Assembly: GCA_024331125.1 (NCBI GenBank)
Contig: JANDJI010000005.1
Coordinates: 124,001-188,000 of the forward strand
From: Nitrospira sp.
GTDB taxonomy: Bacteria > Nitrospirota > Nitrospiria > Nitrospirales > Nitrospiraceae
Direction of reading: 5' to 3'
Length of the DNA: 64,000 nt
The position numbers and the translations under genes were made by a program. How positions within the stretch are numbered: position 1 is the first letter of the stretch; each line of letters opens with the position of its first letter. This document shows positions 8,926 through 17,131 of the stretch, in pieces. Below the pieces are notes generated by a model, which did no database searches, was not told the origin of the DNA, and saw only the letters and a program-made list of their open reading frames with translations.

Positions 8926-9499
8926 GGCGCTCCCACAAGAATTCCGGTTCTCCCTGCACCTTGGAGACCCAACGAGCCAGGACGAATAGGGTATCGCTCA
9001 ACCGATTGACGAATGTGACAATGACTGGATCGACCGGTTCGGCCTTCGAGAGTGCCACACAGACCCGTTCGGCTCGGCGGCAGACGGTTCTGGCCTGATG
9101 GAGAAAAGCCGACACCTTCCCGCCGCCAGGCAGGATAAACTCTTTCAGCGGTGCCAAGTCCTCCTGACATTGGTCAATCAGCTTTTCGAGCCGCTCGACA
9201 TCCCGTTCCGTCACCTGCGGCATGTGTTTGAAGGCCTGACCGGGCGCGGTGGCCAAGAGGCTCCCGACATCGAACAGTTTGTTCTGAATCCAGCGTAGTT
9301 CGGCTTCGAGTCGTTCCTTCGCAGACTCGTTGCCCGACACCTCGGTATTCAGGGCGCGGACCACTCCAATCGTTGCGTTCAGCTCATCGATCGTCCCATA
9401 GGCCTCAACCCTGAGACTGTCCTTCCACACCTCCTGGCCACCGGCCAGTCTGGTCTTCCCCTTGTCGCCGGTTTTTGTATAGACCTTGGTGATCCGCAT
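8903..9499 (-). CDS. cobO: PduO-type ATP:cob(I)alamin adenosyltransferase
   Basis: This family attaches the 5'-deoxyadenosyl group to cob(I)alamin or cobinamide. The 198-residue product opens with the ATP-binding MRITKVYTKTGDKGKTRLAGG. It then shows VEAYGTIDELNATIGVVRA, a helix with the substrate loop LPGGGKVSAFLHQARTVCRRAER, and FVNRLSDTLFVLARW, the standard PduO/MMAB pattern. The symbol cobO is used in the broad sense; it is not the CobA/BtuR fold. First biosynthetic enzyme of the cob run. Confidence 0.93.
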   Translation of the reverse strand: MRITKVYTKTGDKGKTRLAGGQEVWKDSLRVEAYGTIDELNATIGVVRALNTEVSGNESAKERLEAELRWIQNKLFDVGSLLATAPGQAFKHMPQVTERDVERLEKLIDQCQEDLAPLKEFILPGGGKVSAFLHQARTVCRRAERVCVALSKAEPVDPVIVTFVNRLSDTLFVLARWVSKVQGEPEFLWERHGSGQEG

Positions 9500-9524
9500 C
9501 GTATTTCCTTTCTTTCACTGATGA

Positions 9525-9725
9525 TCAAGCCGGATCGGCCTGCTGACCGATGGTCCCCTGCGACACCTGGCCCAGGCAGGAAGGACAGAGACAATCCTGA
9601 TACCGGGCTGCGATCCAATCCATCTGGGAGTCGGTGATGCAGGCGGATTCGCACCAACAACGATAGCCCTGGCATTGAAATGGCTTGCCACAGTGTTCGC
9701 AAGTTTTCTCTATCGGTCCCCTCAT
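9525..9725 (-). CDS. Small cysteine-rich CWC-type protein
   Basis: From the ATG at 9725 (a longer frame reaches 9767) this encodes 66 residues with eight cysteines, including CEHCGKPFQC, RCWCESAC and CLCPSCLG. The spacing suggests a small zinc- or metal-binding module of the cysteine-rich CWC family. Function is unknown. Its place between the cobalamin receptor and the adenosyltransferase, all on one strand, suggests co-expression with corrinoid uptake. Confidence 0.7.
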   Translation of the reverse strand: MRGPIEKTCEHCGKPFQCQGYRCWCESACITDSQMDWIAARYQDCLCPSCLGQVSQGTIGQQADPA

Positions 9726-9903
9726 CTCCTCATCTCCAACAGAGGCCTTCGTTGTTTCACCCCACACAACGGCGAGGGGCCGGGCAGCCTCTTACTGACT
9801 CACCGTTACTGCCTCATCGTCAATGACCGACGAACAACTGAATCAATGACCGGCTGACAACCGACAACCCTCACCGCTCTTGTGTCATATGCCGCCATGC
9901 GAT

Positions 9904-11946
9904 TTATAGCGGTAGGTCATAATTCATCCGCACGCCGCCGTAAATGGAACGGATCGGCGTCCCAAAAGGAAAAATTTCCTCATACGTTTCGTTAAAGAGG
10001 TTATCGACCCGCACATAGGCCTGCCAGTTTTTCGTCACGCTGTAGGAAGCTGCCAGATTGACTACGTTGAACGTGCCAAGGGCCCGAGCAGGAGAATTTC
10101 CCAAATTGTCATGCCGATTGCCCACGAATCGATAGTCGATATCGAGTCGCAAGGCCTCGATCGGCGAATAGGAAAATCCGACCGTCCCCTGATCGACCGG
10201 CCATCGGGGGAGCCGCTTATCGCCTCCCAGTCCCAGCGTGGGACTGTCGAACGCACGGGTCAGGGTATAGGTATATTGTCCGCGTACCTCCAACCCCTTG
10301 AAGAGGGCCAGGCGAAACGAAAATTCCCATCCCTGCGTTTTCGCATCGGCGATGTTGATCGGACAGAATCCGAATGACCCAGGCGGGCAGAGAGGACCAC
10401 CCGAGGCGAATTGAATCAAGTTCTGAAACCGATTCCAAAAATACCCAGCGCTCAGATGCAGCCGATCATTGAAAAGACTCTGTTCCACCGCCGCATCCAA
10501 ACCGAGGCTTTTCTCCGGCTTCAGATCGGGGTTACCAAATCCCCGGAAGAACAGATCGTTCAATGTCGGCGCCTTGAAACCGGTGCCATAGCTTCCTCGA
10601 AACCTGGTGCCGGTTTCTTTCAGATGGTACCCTCCGGTCACCCGATAGGTGGTCGCGTCTTCAAACCGGTTGTAACTATCGTGTCGCCCGCCGGCCGTGA
10701 GAAACAATCGATCCCACAGGTTGACCTGTGCCTGGGCGAACCCGGCATTGGACGAGAGGATCCGAGCCGGTTCCGTCGCCCCATAGAAACCGGGGGAATC
10801 GCCTTCATCCCTGCGCAATTGATAGCCGGCGGTGAGGAGCACCCACTCACCGATCCGGAAGTCGTTCTGCCATTCCAGTCGACGATTTAAAATTTCCAGA
10901 TCACTTGAAAAGGGAGTAAAGCAGGCATCGAAATTCGGAAAACACGATGTCGGGCTGGCCGAGATGAACTGTCTGGTATTGAGATTGAAGCCGGCGTTGC
11001 CGCTCTCACTCTTTAATCGCTGGTTGGATTGTGACAAGGTCAACAGACTGGTCCACCACGACGTAATCGGCTGGCGCCAGGTGCCGTTGAGGATCAGATT
11101 CCGGTTCAGTGACCGCGCGCCGAAGATGTCGGCCGGGGCACCGCTGTCGGCAAACCCGTCAAAACTGAGCCGCGAATCATACCAGCGCATGTTGAACTCA
11201 AGACGGCCGTCCTTGGGCAACTCCGCGCCGATCTTGGCTGATACTTGAATGTTGTGGAACCCGTCGTTTTCGAAGGCCCCCCGCCGGTAGTTGATCGCTG
11301 AAAAGCTGCTGGTATCCCACCGTGAGACCGACATGGAAAAATCAAAAGGCCCCTTTGCGCCAGACAGATGACCTCCCTCCCGAAACGTCGCGAACGAGCC
11401 ATACTCGAAAAAGGCGCCGATATTCGGTTTGCCGGTTCCTTTCTTCGTATAGATATTGATCACGCCGCCGACGGCGTCCGAGCCGTATAACATGCCTTGG
11501 GCGCCGCGCAGGATTTCGATCCGATCGATATTGTCCACCGTCAAACTGGAGAAGTCATAGGCCCCGGTCGTGGGACTGTTCACGATCACTCCGTCGATCA
11601 ACACCAACGTGTGCCTGGCGAACGCCCCTCGCATTTTCACCGTAGCTTCGGTGCCGGGTCCTCCGCTCGACGTGGCGAAAACGCCCTGCGCCAGGCGCAG
11701 CCCATCGATGACGGTTTTGATGCCCTTTTGTTCCAACTCTTCACCGGTGATGACCTCGACGGCGCTGGTGAGCTGCGCCGGAGGCACCTCCGTTTTCGTG
11801 GCGCTCACGACAACAGCAGGAGCTTCAAGGGGCTCCGACCGGCTCGCCATCGCCAGATCCTGCGAATGGGCTGAAGAAACAGAGACGGACGTCAAGAACA
11901 ACGCAATGAGCAGACCGCGCCCCACGCGCGGACGGACACGAATCAT
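9904..11946 (-). CDS. TonB-dependent outer-membrane receptor, probably for cobalamin/corrinoids (BtuB-like)
   Basis: Start ATG 11946 is chosen because AAAGGGAGG precedes it and a signal peptide follows (RGLLIALFLTSVSVSSAHSQ). The product is 680 residues. The plug domain is seen at VVVSATKTEVPPAQLTSAVE, VIDGLRLAQGVF and RIEILRGAQGMLYGSDAVGG; the rest is a 22-strand-type barrel ending in an aromatic-poor strand (YGGVRMNYDLPL). A cobalamin riboswitch lies 38 nt upstream and cobalamin genes follow, so corrinoids are the likely substrate. Other chelates cannot be excluded. Confidence 0.88.
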   Translation of the reverse strand: MIRVRPRVGRGLLIALFLTSVSVSSAHSQDLAMASRSEPLEAPAVVVSATKTEVPPAQLTSAVEVITGEELEQKGIKTVIDGLRLAQGVFATSSGGPGTEATVKMRGAFARHTLVLIDGVIVNSPTTGAYDFSSLTVDNIDRIEILRGAQGMLYGSDAVGGVINIYTKKGTGKPNIGAFFEYGSFATFREGGHLSGAKGPFDFSMSVSRWDTSSFSAINYRRGAFENDGFHNIQVSAKIGAELPKDGRLEFNMRWYDSRLSFDGFADSGAPADIFGARSLNRNLILNGTWRQPITSWWTSLLTLSQSNQRLKSESGNAGFNLNTRQFISASPTSCFPNFDACFTPFSSDLEILNRRLEWQNDFRIGEWVLLTAGYQLRRDEGDSPGFYGATEPARILSSNAGFAQAQVNLWDRLFLTAGGRHDSYNRFEDATTYRVTGGYHLKETGTRFRGSYGTGFKAPTLNDLFFRGFGNPDLKPEKSLGLDAAVEQSLFNDRLHLSAGYFWNRFQNLIQFASGGPLCPPGSFGFCPINIADAKTQGWEFSFRLALFKGLEVRGQYTYTLTRAFDSPTLGLGGDKRLPRWPVDQGTVGFSYSPIEALRLDIDYRFVGNRHDNLGNSPARALGTFNVVNLAASYSVTKNWQAYVRVDNLFNETYEEIFPFGTPIRSIYGGVRMNYDLPL

Positions 11947-11983
11947 GGCAACCTCCCTTTGGCTCGAAGAGGGTTGAGTTGGT

Positions 11984-12130
11984 CCGTCAGACGGGTCTCC
12001 TGACTTGCGGCTCGTCGCTCCCCTGCGCCTTCCCATGCGTGAACACGCACAGTGGCATCGTGCAGCGTCGCTCCCCGCTTACAGTGGCGGCACCGTGATG
12101 GCTTTACACCATCTTCCCCGGCGCTGACGG
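11984..12130 (-). promoter_or_regulatory. Cobalamin riboswitch upstream of the TonB receptor gene
   Basis: On the minus strand the closing stem CCGTCAG/CTGACGG (12124-12130 with 11984-11990) encloses the conserved elements of the cobalamin aptamer: GCCGCCACTGTAAGCGGGGAGC, a second GCCACTG, GGGAAGGCG and finally CCGCAAGTCAGGAGACC. It ends 38 nt before the receptor start codon with no terminator-like T-run between them, so control of translation is more likely than attenuation (inference). Confidence 0.92.
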
Positions 12131-12184
12131 ATGATCAGTTCGACTCCTCTTTGCAAAAACGAGACGGCATCCCTTTGCAACGAT

Positions 12185-12219
12185 CCGACGGGAAGAGGGG
12201 ATGGAACCCTTCCCGCCGG
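12185..12219 (-). terminator. Possible hairpin terminator after the nitrilase-family gene
   Basis: A near-perfect inverted repeat lies just past the stop of the upstream gene: CCGACGGGAAGAGGG on the left pairs with CCCTTCCCGCCGG on the right. It sits between the btuFCD-nitrilase unit and the next riboswitch. No strong T-run follows on the minus strand, so it could be a weak terminator or only a structured RNA end. Confidence 0.4.
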
Positions 12220-12233
12220 CCTTTGGCTTCACA

Positions 12234-13004
12234 TCAGTTCCGCAACGGCATCACTTCAAACGCTTCTCTCGTCGGAGCCATGGCGTCGAAATCCCAGCCG
12301 AATAGCAGAATGGCCGCTCGTTCCGATGAATGGACAAGCAGCCGCGTTCCATTGTTCACCACCAGGCTCTGGGCGTTTCGAAAATCCAGCGCACGTTCGA
12401 TCCCGGTTCGATTGCAAACGATCAGCGGCAACCCGGTTTCTCTGGAACGATCCTCCCATTCGCCATTGGGTCCATGAAGCCCAGGGCCCCACGAAGAGGG
12501 CGAGAGAAGCAGTTGTGCGCCGCTTCGTTTCAACGAACCGGCGATACCAGGCGTAAACGCATCGGCGCACACCAAGAGCCCGACAGTGATGCCATCACAT
12601 CGAACCGGTTGTGCCCTGTCCCCAGGACTGGACCAGGATAGTGAATCGCTTCTCGTATTGATCTTTCGATGTCTGCCGAGGATGTCGCCACCGGGACCGA
12701 TCACAAACGCTGAATTATAGAACCGGTTCCCCTCCCGTTCCGGAGCAGCGAAAAAGACCGTAACGCCCAATTTCCGAACCAGTCGGCAAAAACGTGTCAT
12801 CCAAGCATCCGGTTGCGGCTTGATCCAGCCGGTCCCAATGAGCGGGGGAAACTGAAGGCCGCATAACACCAATTCAGGCGTCACAATCCACCGGGCGCCG
12901 GACGCAGCCGCCCTGGTGACGGCCTCCACCACCATCGCCTGATTATGAGCGACGGCGCCGGGAACGATGTCAAGGTGAAGGAGCGCGATCGTTCCCACTG
13001 TCAT
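12234..13004 (-). CDS. Nitrilase-superfamily (carbon-nitrogen) hydrolase in cobalamin uptake operon
   Basis: 256 residues with the Glu-Lys-Cys catalytic set of C-N hydrolases: Glu in WIVTPELVLCG (about residue 44), Lys in LGRHRKINTRSD (about 130), and Cys in GLLVCADAFTP (about 165). Such enzymes hydrolyse amides, nitriles or carbamoyl groups. The start overlaps the 3' end of the ABC ATPase gene by 4 nt (ATGA), so it belongs to the riboswitch-controlled btuFCD unit. The substrate is unknown. An amidase acting on corrinoid side chains is an attractive but unproven idea. Confidence 0.8.
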   Translation of the reverse strand: MTVGTIALLHLDIVPGAVAHNQAMVVEAVTRAAASGARWIVTPELVLCGLQFPPLIGTGWIKPQPDAWMTRFCRLVRKLGVTVFFAAPEREGNRFYNSAFVIGPGGDILGRHRKINTRSDSLSWSSPGDRAQPVRCDGITVGLLVCADAFTPGIAGSLKRSGAQLLLSPSSWGPGLHGPNGEWEDRSRETGLPLIVCNRTGIERALDFRNAQSLVVNNGTRLLVHSSERAAILLFGWDFDAMAPTREAFEVMPLRN

Positions 13005-13924
13005 GTGCCGGCTCTTATGCGATGCTCATCCTGTGGAGCCTGTATCGGTAACGTGACGCGCGGCTTCCCTGTCTGCGGATGGCGATCGATCATCACGTCG
13101 CACCCATAGACATCGTGCAAAATGTCGTGCCGAATGATCTCCGCCGGCGTTCCGATCGCCCGAACGGTCCCCTCTCTCATCATCACAACCCGGTCGCAAA
13201 GCAGGCTTGCCACATTGAGATCATGCGTGACCAGCACCACCGTAAGATGCCGTTCCCCGGCCAATCGGCGCACCAGTGAACACATGTCGATTTGATGGCT
13301 GAGGTCGAGAAAGGCCGTGGGTTCATCAAGCAGCAAGATGCGCGGCTCCTGGGCCAGAGCCCTTGCAATCAAGACCCGTTGCCGCTCTCCACCGGAAAGG
13401 TCGGAGACCAGCCGATCCGCCAATGCCACCATGTCGGTCTCCACCAGGGCCTGATGGATAGCGACGAGATCGGCTTCCGTCTCCGCTCCCATCCCCACGT
13501 TCCACCAACCCATCTTCCGATGGGGGAACCGTCCCATCGACACGGTCTCTGCTACCGAGAAAGGAAACAGCGAAGGCTGTTCCTGCGGCACGACCGCAAG
13601 AATCCTGGCGACCTCGATGGGCGTCAGGATAGAGACCGCCCGTCCTTCCACGTACACGGCACCGGAAGCAGGGCGCAACAGACCGGCCATCAATTTGAGC
13701 AATGACGACTTGCCCGATCCATTGGGGCCGACGATGCCCAGAATCTCGCCGAACCCGATGCAGAAGGAGACATCTTCCACCGTCCATGGCCGGTCAAGAG
13801 AAACCTGGTCGTACCGAAACGAGACGTGCTCGACGGCAATCGCCGGTTCTTCTGCCGGCTGGTCGGTCGCTTGTTCCGTCGTCTGTTCCAACTCGTGGGC
13901 AATCGGCATCCGCATCATACTCAT
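13001..13924 (-). CDS. btuD: Cobalamin/iron-chelate type ABC transporter ATP-binding protein (BtuD-like)
   Basis: 307 residues. After a Glu/Gln-rich N-terminal tail the ATPase has Walker A GPNGSGKSS (about residues 65-73), the Q-loop region VVPQEQPSLFPF, signature LSGGERQRVLIARAL, Walker B ILLLDEPTAFLDLSHQ and the switch histidine LVTHDLN. This is the FepC/BtuD subfamily that powers FecCD-type permeases. It follows the permease gene by 8 nt. Substrate is inferred from the riboswitch and gene context. Confidence 0.92.
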   Translation of the reverse strand: MSMMRMPIAHELEQTTEQATDQPAEEPAIAVEHVSFRYDQVSLDRPWTVEDVSFCIGFGEILGIVGPNGSGKSSLLKLMAGLLRPASGAVYVEGRAVSILTPIEVARILAVVPQEQPSLFPFSVAETVSMGRFPHRKMGWWNVGMGAETEADLVAIHQALVETDMVALADRLVSDLSGGERQRVLIARALAQEPRILLLDEPTAFLDLSHQIDMCSLVRRLAGERHLTVVLVTHDLNVASLLCDRVVMMREGTVRAIGTPAEIIRHDILHDVYGCDVMIDRHPQTGKPRVTLPIQAPQDEHRIRAGT

Positions 13925-13932
13925 CAGACCAT

Positions 13933-15090
13933 TCAGACCATCCGGCTTTTTTGCGTCAACAGGAAATAAAGGAAGATCGGCCCTCCGACCAGCGCCGTCA
14001 CCACCCCGACGGGAATCTCAGACGGAGCCAAGATCGTGCGTGCCACCGTGTCGGAAATCACCAAGAACATGCCACCGACCAGAGCCGCAGCCGGCAGCAA
14101 CAGTCGATGGTCCGCCCCGAGAGCCATCCGAACCATGTGAGGCACCACCATCCCCACAAACCCGATCATGCCGCTCACGGAAACGACCGCCCCCACCAGC
14201 AAGGCCGTCACGACGTACAGGCGTTTTTTGGCCTGTTCGACATCGATTCCCAACGACCTCGCCGTCTCCTCTCCCTGCGTCAGCAGGTTCAGGACCGGCG
14301 CGTGCGACCACAGCCATGCCGTTCCGATCGCGACATAAGCGGCAATACCGAGCAACCCGCCCCATTCCCGAACAGTCACCGACCCCATCAGCCAAGCGAT
14401 CAGTCCGGCGGAACGGACCGGATCCATGATCGACGTGATGAACATCATGAAGGCCGTGAGCACGGCATTGAGCACCACCCCCGCGAGCAACAGGCCATGG
14501 ACCGGCAATCGTCCATGGGACTGGGCCATCTGATAGATCACCACCAAGGCAATGAGTCCTCCAGCGAAACCCCAGACCGGCGCCACCGGTGCCTGCACCA
14601 GGAGTGACGAACCGGCCAGCAAGGTCGCCAGGGTAATGCCCAAGGCCGCTCCACTGGAGATCCCAAGCACATAGGGATCGGCCAGTGGATTGCGCAACAA
14701 AGCCTGTAAGGTGGCTCCCACCGCTGCCAAAGTGCAGCCGACGAGAAAGCCCATCAGCACCCGCGGCAACCGGACCTGGAACAGAATGACTCCCACCGGA
14801 CCTCCGGCCTCATCGAGACGGCCGATCGTCACCAGCCTCCACCAAGCCCGCAGGACCTCGCCGCCGCCCAGGTGAGCCGATCCGAATGCGGTACAGACAA
14901 TGATGACGGTGGTCGCAGCAACCACCATCCCGGCCAACACCAGCCGGCGGCGGCGGACGGTCACCACGGCACCGGCTGCGATCCAGTCGAACTCCGTCAC
15001 TTCCCTTGGGAAGCCGGATGTTCGTGCCTTCTGCGATTGAACCGTCACAGAAGACACCGAAGCCGCCTGTCCTTCCGGCATCCCCGACAT
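13933..15090 (-). CDS. btuC: FecCD/BtuC-family ABC transporter permease
   Basis: 385 residues with about ten hydrophobic helices. Family hallmarks include LPRVLMGFLVGCTLAAVGATLQALLRNPLADPYVLGISSGAALG and the coupling region GEETARSLGIDVEQAKK, then GMIGFVGMVVPHMVRMALGADHR near the C-terminus. An unusually long hydrophilic N-terminus of about 45 residues precedes the first helix. It lies 3 nt downstream of the binding-protein gene and imports the chelate across the inner membrane. Confidence 0.93.
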   Translation of the reverse strand: MSGMPEGQAASVSSVTVQSQKARTSGFPREVTEFDWIAAGAVVTVRRRRLVLAGMVVAATTVIIVCTAFGSAHLGGGEVLRAWWRLVTIGRLDEAGGPVGVILFQVRLPRVLMGFLVGCTLAAVGATLQALLRNPLADPYVLGISSGAALGITLATLLAGSSLLVQAPVAPVWGFAGGLIALVVIYQMAQSHGRLPVHGLLLAGVVLNAVLTAFMMFITSIMDPVRSAGLIAWLMGSVTVREWGGLLGIAAYVAIGTAWLWSHAPVLNLLTQGEETARSLGIDVEQAKKRLYVVTALLVGAVVSVSGMIGFVGMVVPHMVRMALGADHRLLLPAAALVGGMFLVISDTVARTILAPSEIPVGVVTALVGGPIFLYFLLTQKSRMV

Positions 15091-15093
15091 CCC

Positions 15094-16134
15094 TTACGAT
15101 CCTCCGCTCGCGTGAGGTTCAGAATGAGGCTCAGCAGGAGCTGATGGGAACGGATGGAGAATGTCCGCTAATCGTTCAAGCCCTTCAACGATTCGCGGGC
15201 CTGGCCGATTCAGCAGGTCGCCCGATATCGAATGGAGCCGTTCCTGTTTGATGGCGGATAAGTCGGTCCATCGTTGCCAGGCTCGTCGTTGATCATTTGG
15301 AATGTCCGCATCGGATCTAACGGGAAAGAGCAGCACTTCCGGATCTTCGAGCAACACCGTTTCAATGCTGAGCCGGGGATACGGCATGGTGCTCTTGGCA
15401 GCCACATTGATGCCCCCGGCCAAGCCGATCAGCTGATCAATGAAACTCCCCGGCCCCACGGTGATCAACGGCTCGCTGTTCAGGACATAGAGGACTCTCA
15501 CCGGCGGCCGTCCTTGCACTCGCTGCTTGACGGCGGCGATCCGTCGGCGCAACTCCATCACCAGCGAGGCGGCCTCGGCCTCCCGATCGACCATCCGCCC
15601 GAGGGTTTGAATCTGCACGAGCACGCCATCCACGGTCCGACCGGCCAGGAAGAAAATGGGAATGTGGAGACGGTCGAGCGTGGCAACGAGATCGGGCTTC
15701 ACAAATTCCTGCGGAGCCAGAACCAAATCCGGCTGCAGGGCGACGAGCGATTCCACGTTGGGACTGCCGTAGCCGACCTTGGGCTTGCGCAAAGCCTCGG
15801 GCGGAAAATCGCAAAAGGGCGTCACCCCCACCACCAGGTCTCCGGCTCCGATCGCAAATAACATTTCCGTGATGCTGGGGGCCAACGAAACAATCCGGCG
15901 GGGAGAAGAGGCAAGGGGAAGCTTCCTACCCGCATCGTCAACGAAGGATCGTGACGAGACGTGCGTCATAAATGGCATCCCGGTTAAAATTCCTTGCGGG
16001 CGTCGCTTCATAACGGGCAACTCTCCCTGTGCGTCGGCAAAGCTTGTCTCCTCCAGGTTCAGAGCGAAGACAATCGACAGGCCTATCGTTCCCCAAAACC
16101 GGAACCGCAAAGGATTCGGCCTCGGCCATGACAT
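15094..16134 (-). CDS. btuF: Periplasmic cobalamin-binding protein (BtuF-like)
   Basis: The frame is open to 16269, but that start lies inside the riboswitch, and an intrinsic terminator at 16143-16180 would fall within the coding region. ATG 16134 follows the terminator and gives 346 residues with a plausible signal peptide (hydrophobic WGTIGLSIVFAL). The mature part shows RIVSLAPSITEMLFAIGAGDLVVGVTPFCDFP, VGYGSPNVESLVALQPDLVLAP and VGPGSFIDQLIGLAGGINVA, the class III binding-protein fold used for B12, heme and siderophores. First gene of btuF-btuC-btuD-nitrilase. Confidence 0.88.
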   Translation of the reverse strand: MSWPRPNPLRFRFWGTIGLSIVFALNLEETSFADAQGELPVMKRRPQGILTGMPFMTHVSSRSFVDDAGRKLPLASSPRRIVSLAPSITEMLFAIGAGDLVVGVTPFCDFPPEALRKPKVGYGSPNVESLVALQPDLVLAPQEFVKPDLVATLDRLHIPIFFLAGRTVDGVLVQIQTLGRMVDREAEAASLVMELRRRIAAVKQRVQGRPPVRVLYVLNSEPLITVGPGSFIDQLIGLAGGINVAAKSTMPYPRLSIETVLLEDPEVLLFPVRSDADIPNDQRRAWQRWTDLSAIKQERLHSISGDLLNRPGPRIVEGLERLADILHPFPSAPAEPHSEPHASGGS

Positions 16135-16142
16135 GCCGACAT

Positions 16143-16180
16143 AAAAAATCCTCAAGGCCTTTTCACAAGACCTTGAGGAT
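16143..16180 (-). terminator. Intrinsic terminator between cobalamin riboswitch and btuF
   Basis: On the minus strand ATCCTCAAGG (16171-16180) and CCTTGAGGAT (16148-16157) form a perfect 10-bp stem followed at once by TTTTTT (16143-16148). It lies about 58 nt after the aptamer and just before btuF, the right place for a riboswitch expression platform that stops transcription when cobalamin is bound. The 3' arm also contains GAGG, which could be sequestered as a Shine-Dalgarno sequence. Confidence 0.85.
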
Positions 16181-16237
16181 TGTCCCCGCCTGTTCATCCT
16201 CACCCGTTCCCCAGCCCTCGAAGGAACATCGGTCACT

Positions 16238-16431
16238 CCTCCGGCCAGGTCTTCTGGCTCATGGTTCACCCTACTCCCCGCACCTTCCCGGCGCCGTTTC
16301 CATCATCACTCCCTCCTCTTTATCAAGAGTGGCAGGTAACAGACCTTGCGCCAGTGGCAACCGCGGGTTTCGTCCCCATTTACAGCGGCGGGACCGCGAG
16401 GGATTCGCACCCTCTTCCCTTCGACCGGAGG
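16238..16431 (-). promoter_or_regulatory. Cobalamin riboswitch upstream of btuFCD
   Basis: The closing stem CCGGAGG/CCTCCGG pairs 16425-16431 with 16238-16244. Inside it, on the minus strand, are GAAGGGAAGAGGGTGCGAA, GGTCCCGCCGCTGTAAATGG, TTGCCACTG, GGGAAGGTGCGGGGAGTAGG and GAGCCAGAAGACCTGGCC, the order typical of the cobalamin aptamer. The final conserved box is AGCCAGAAGACC rather than AGTCAGGAGACC, and an extra arm (about 16290-16335) is inserted before the GGGAAGG element. Confidence 0.9.
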
Positions 16432-16627
16432 CTATGTCAGGCAGCACAACAATAGGAGAGCCCGTCAAAGCTTGTCAAGGCCGAGACACCCTCGTCAGGG
16501 GCGACTCGCTCGGACAATGAGTTCCGTTCAGACTCTCGGACGATCCGCCCGTGACTTGTCAGCCTCCACAAGCCTGTGCTAGATTCAGGCGGCTTAGCGT
16601 AACTTCTCTTTCCGAAGGAGTATGATC

Positions 16628-16819
16628 GTGGCCTTTCAATGTGAACTCTGCCAGAAAAAACCGCGGTCCGGAAACAATGTCAGCCACGCCAACAACAAAA
16701 CCCGGCGCGTCTTCAATCCCAACCTCCAAACGGTTCGCGCCGTGATCGGCGGCACCCATAAGCGCATTCGCGTCTGCACCCGCTGCCTGCGCTCAGGTCT
16801 CGTGAAAAAGGCGGTCTGA
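16628..16819 (+). CDS. rpmB: 50S ribosomal protein L28
   Basis: Start GTG 16628 is preferred because GAAGGAG lies 7 nt upstream; the ATG at 16622 is too close to that site. The 63-residue product has [26 protein letters not shown] and ends in [15 protein letters not shown], the L28 pattern. Both CxxC pairs (CELC and CTRC) are present, so this is the zinc-binding form. It stands alone, on the strand opposite the cobalamin genes. Confidence 0.95.
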   Translation: MAFQCELCQKKPRSGNNVSHANNKTRRVFNPNLQTVRAVIGGTHKRIRVCTRCLRSGLVKKAV

Positions 16820-16921
16820 GCTTCTTTTTTCCCATTGCCTCGTCCTTGCCTGGCACAGGGATAGTCTTCTTACGGCTATGTGCAGGAACTCAACGCCGAC
16901 GAGGAGGTAAGAAAGGATTGG

Positions 16922-16993
16922 AGCGGGCGATGGGATTTGAACCCACGACAACTAGCTTGGGAAGCTAGGACTCTACCACTGAGCTACGCCCGC
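16922..16993 (-). tRNA. tRNA-Gly (anticodon CCC)
   Basis: A 72-nt cloverleaf on the minus strand: acceptor GCGGGCG/CGCCCGC with discriminator U; D arm GCTC-AGTGGTA-GAGT; anticodon arm CTAGC-TTCCCAA-GCTAG giving anticodon CCC; T arm GTGGG-TTCAAAT-CCCAT. No CCA is encoded. It lies between rpmB and coaX, on the opposite strand to both. Confidence 0.96.
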
Positions 16994-17004
16994 TCACGGC
17001 TCGC

Positions 17005-17034
17005 ATCCTACGCGTACGCCCGGCTTCAAGTCAA
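17005..17034 (-). promoter_or_regulatory. Sigma-70 type promoter of tRNA-Gly
   Basis: On the minus strand TTGACT (17029-17034) and TAGGAT (17005-17010) are 18 bp apart. The -10 box ends 11 nt before the mature tRNA 5' end, typical for a tRNA promoter. The call rests on match and position only. Confidence 0.65.
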
Positions 17035-17131
17035 GAAAGAGACGGAAGCCTCTCCTTTTTGATTCATGATGCCCCGAGACGTTGATTCTCCGGAGTAGAG
17101 AACAGGCATTCCACCCGGTACAATAGGATCC

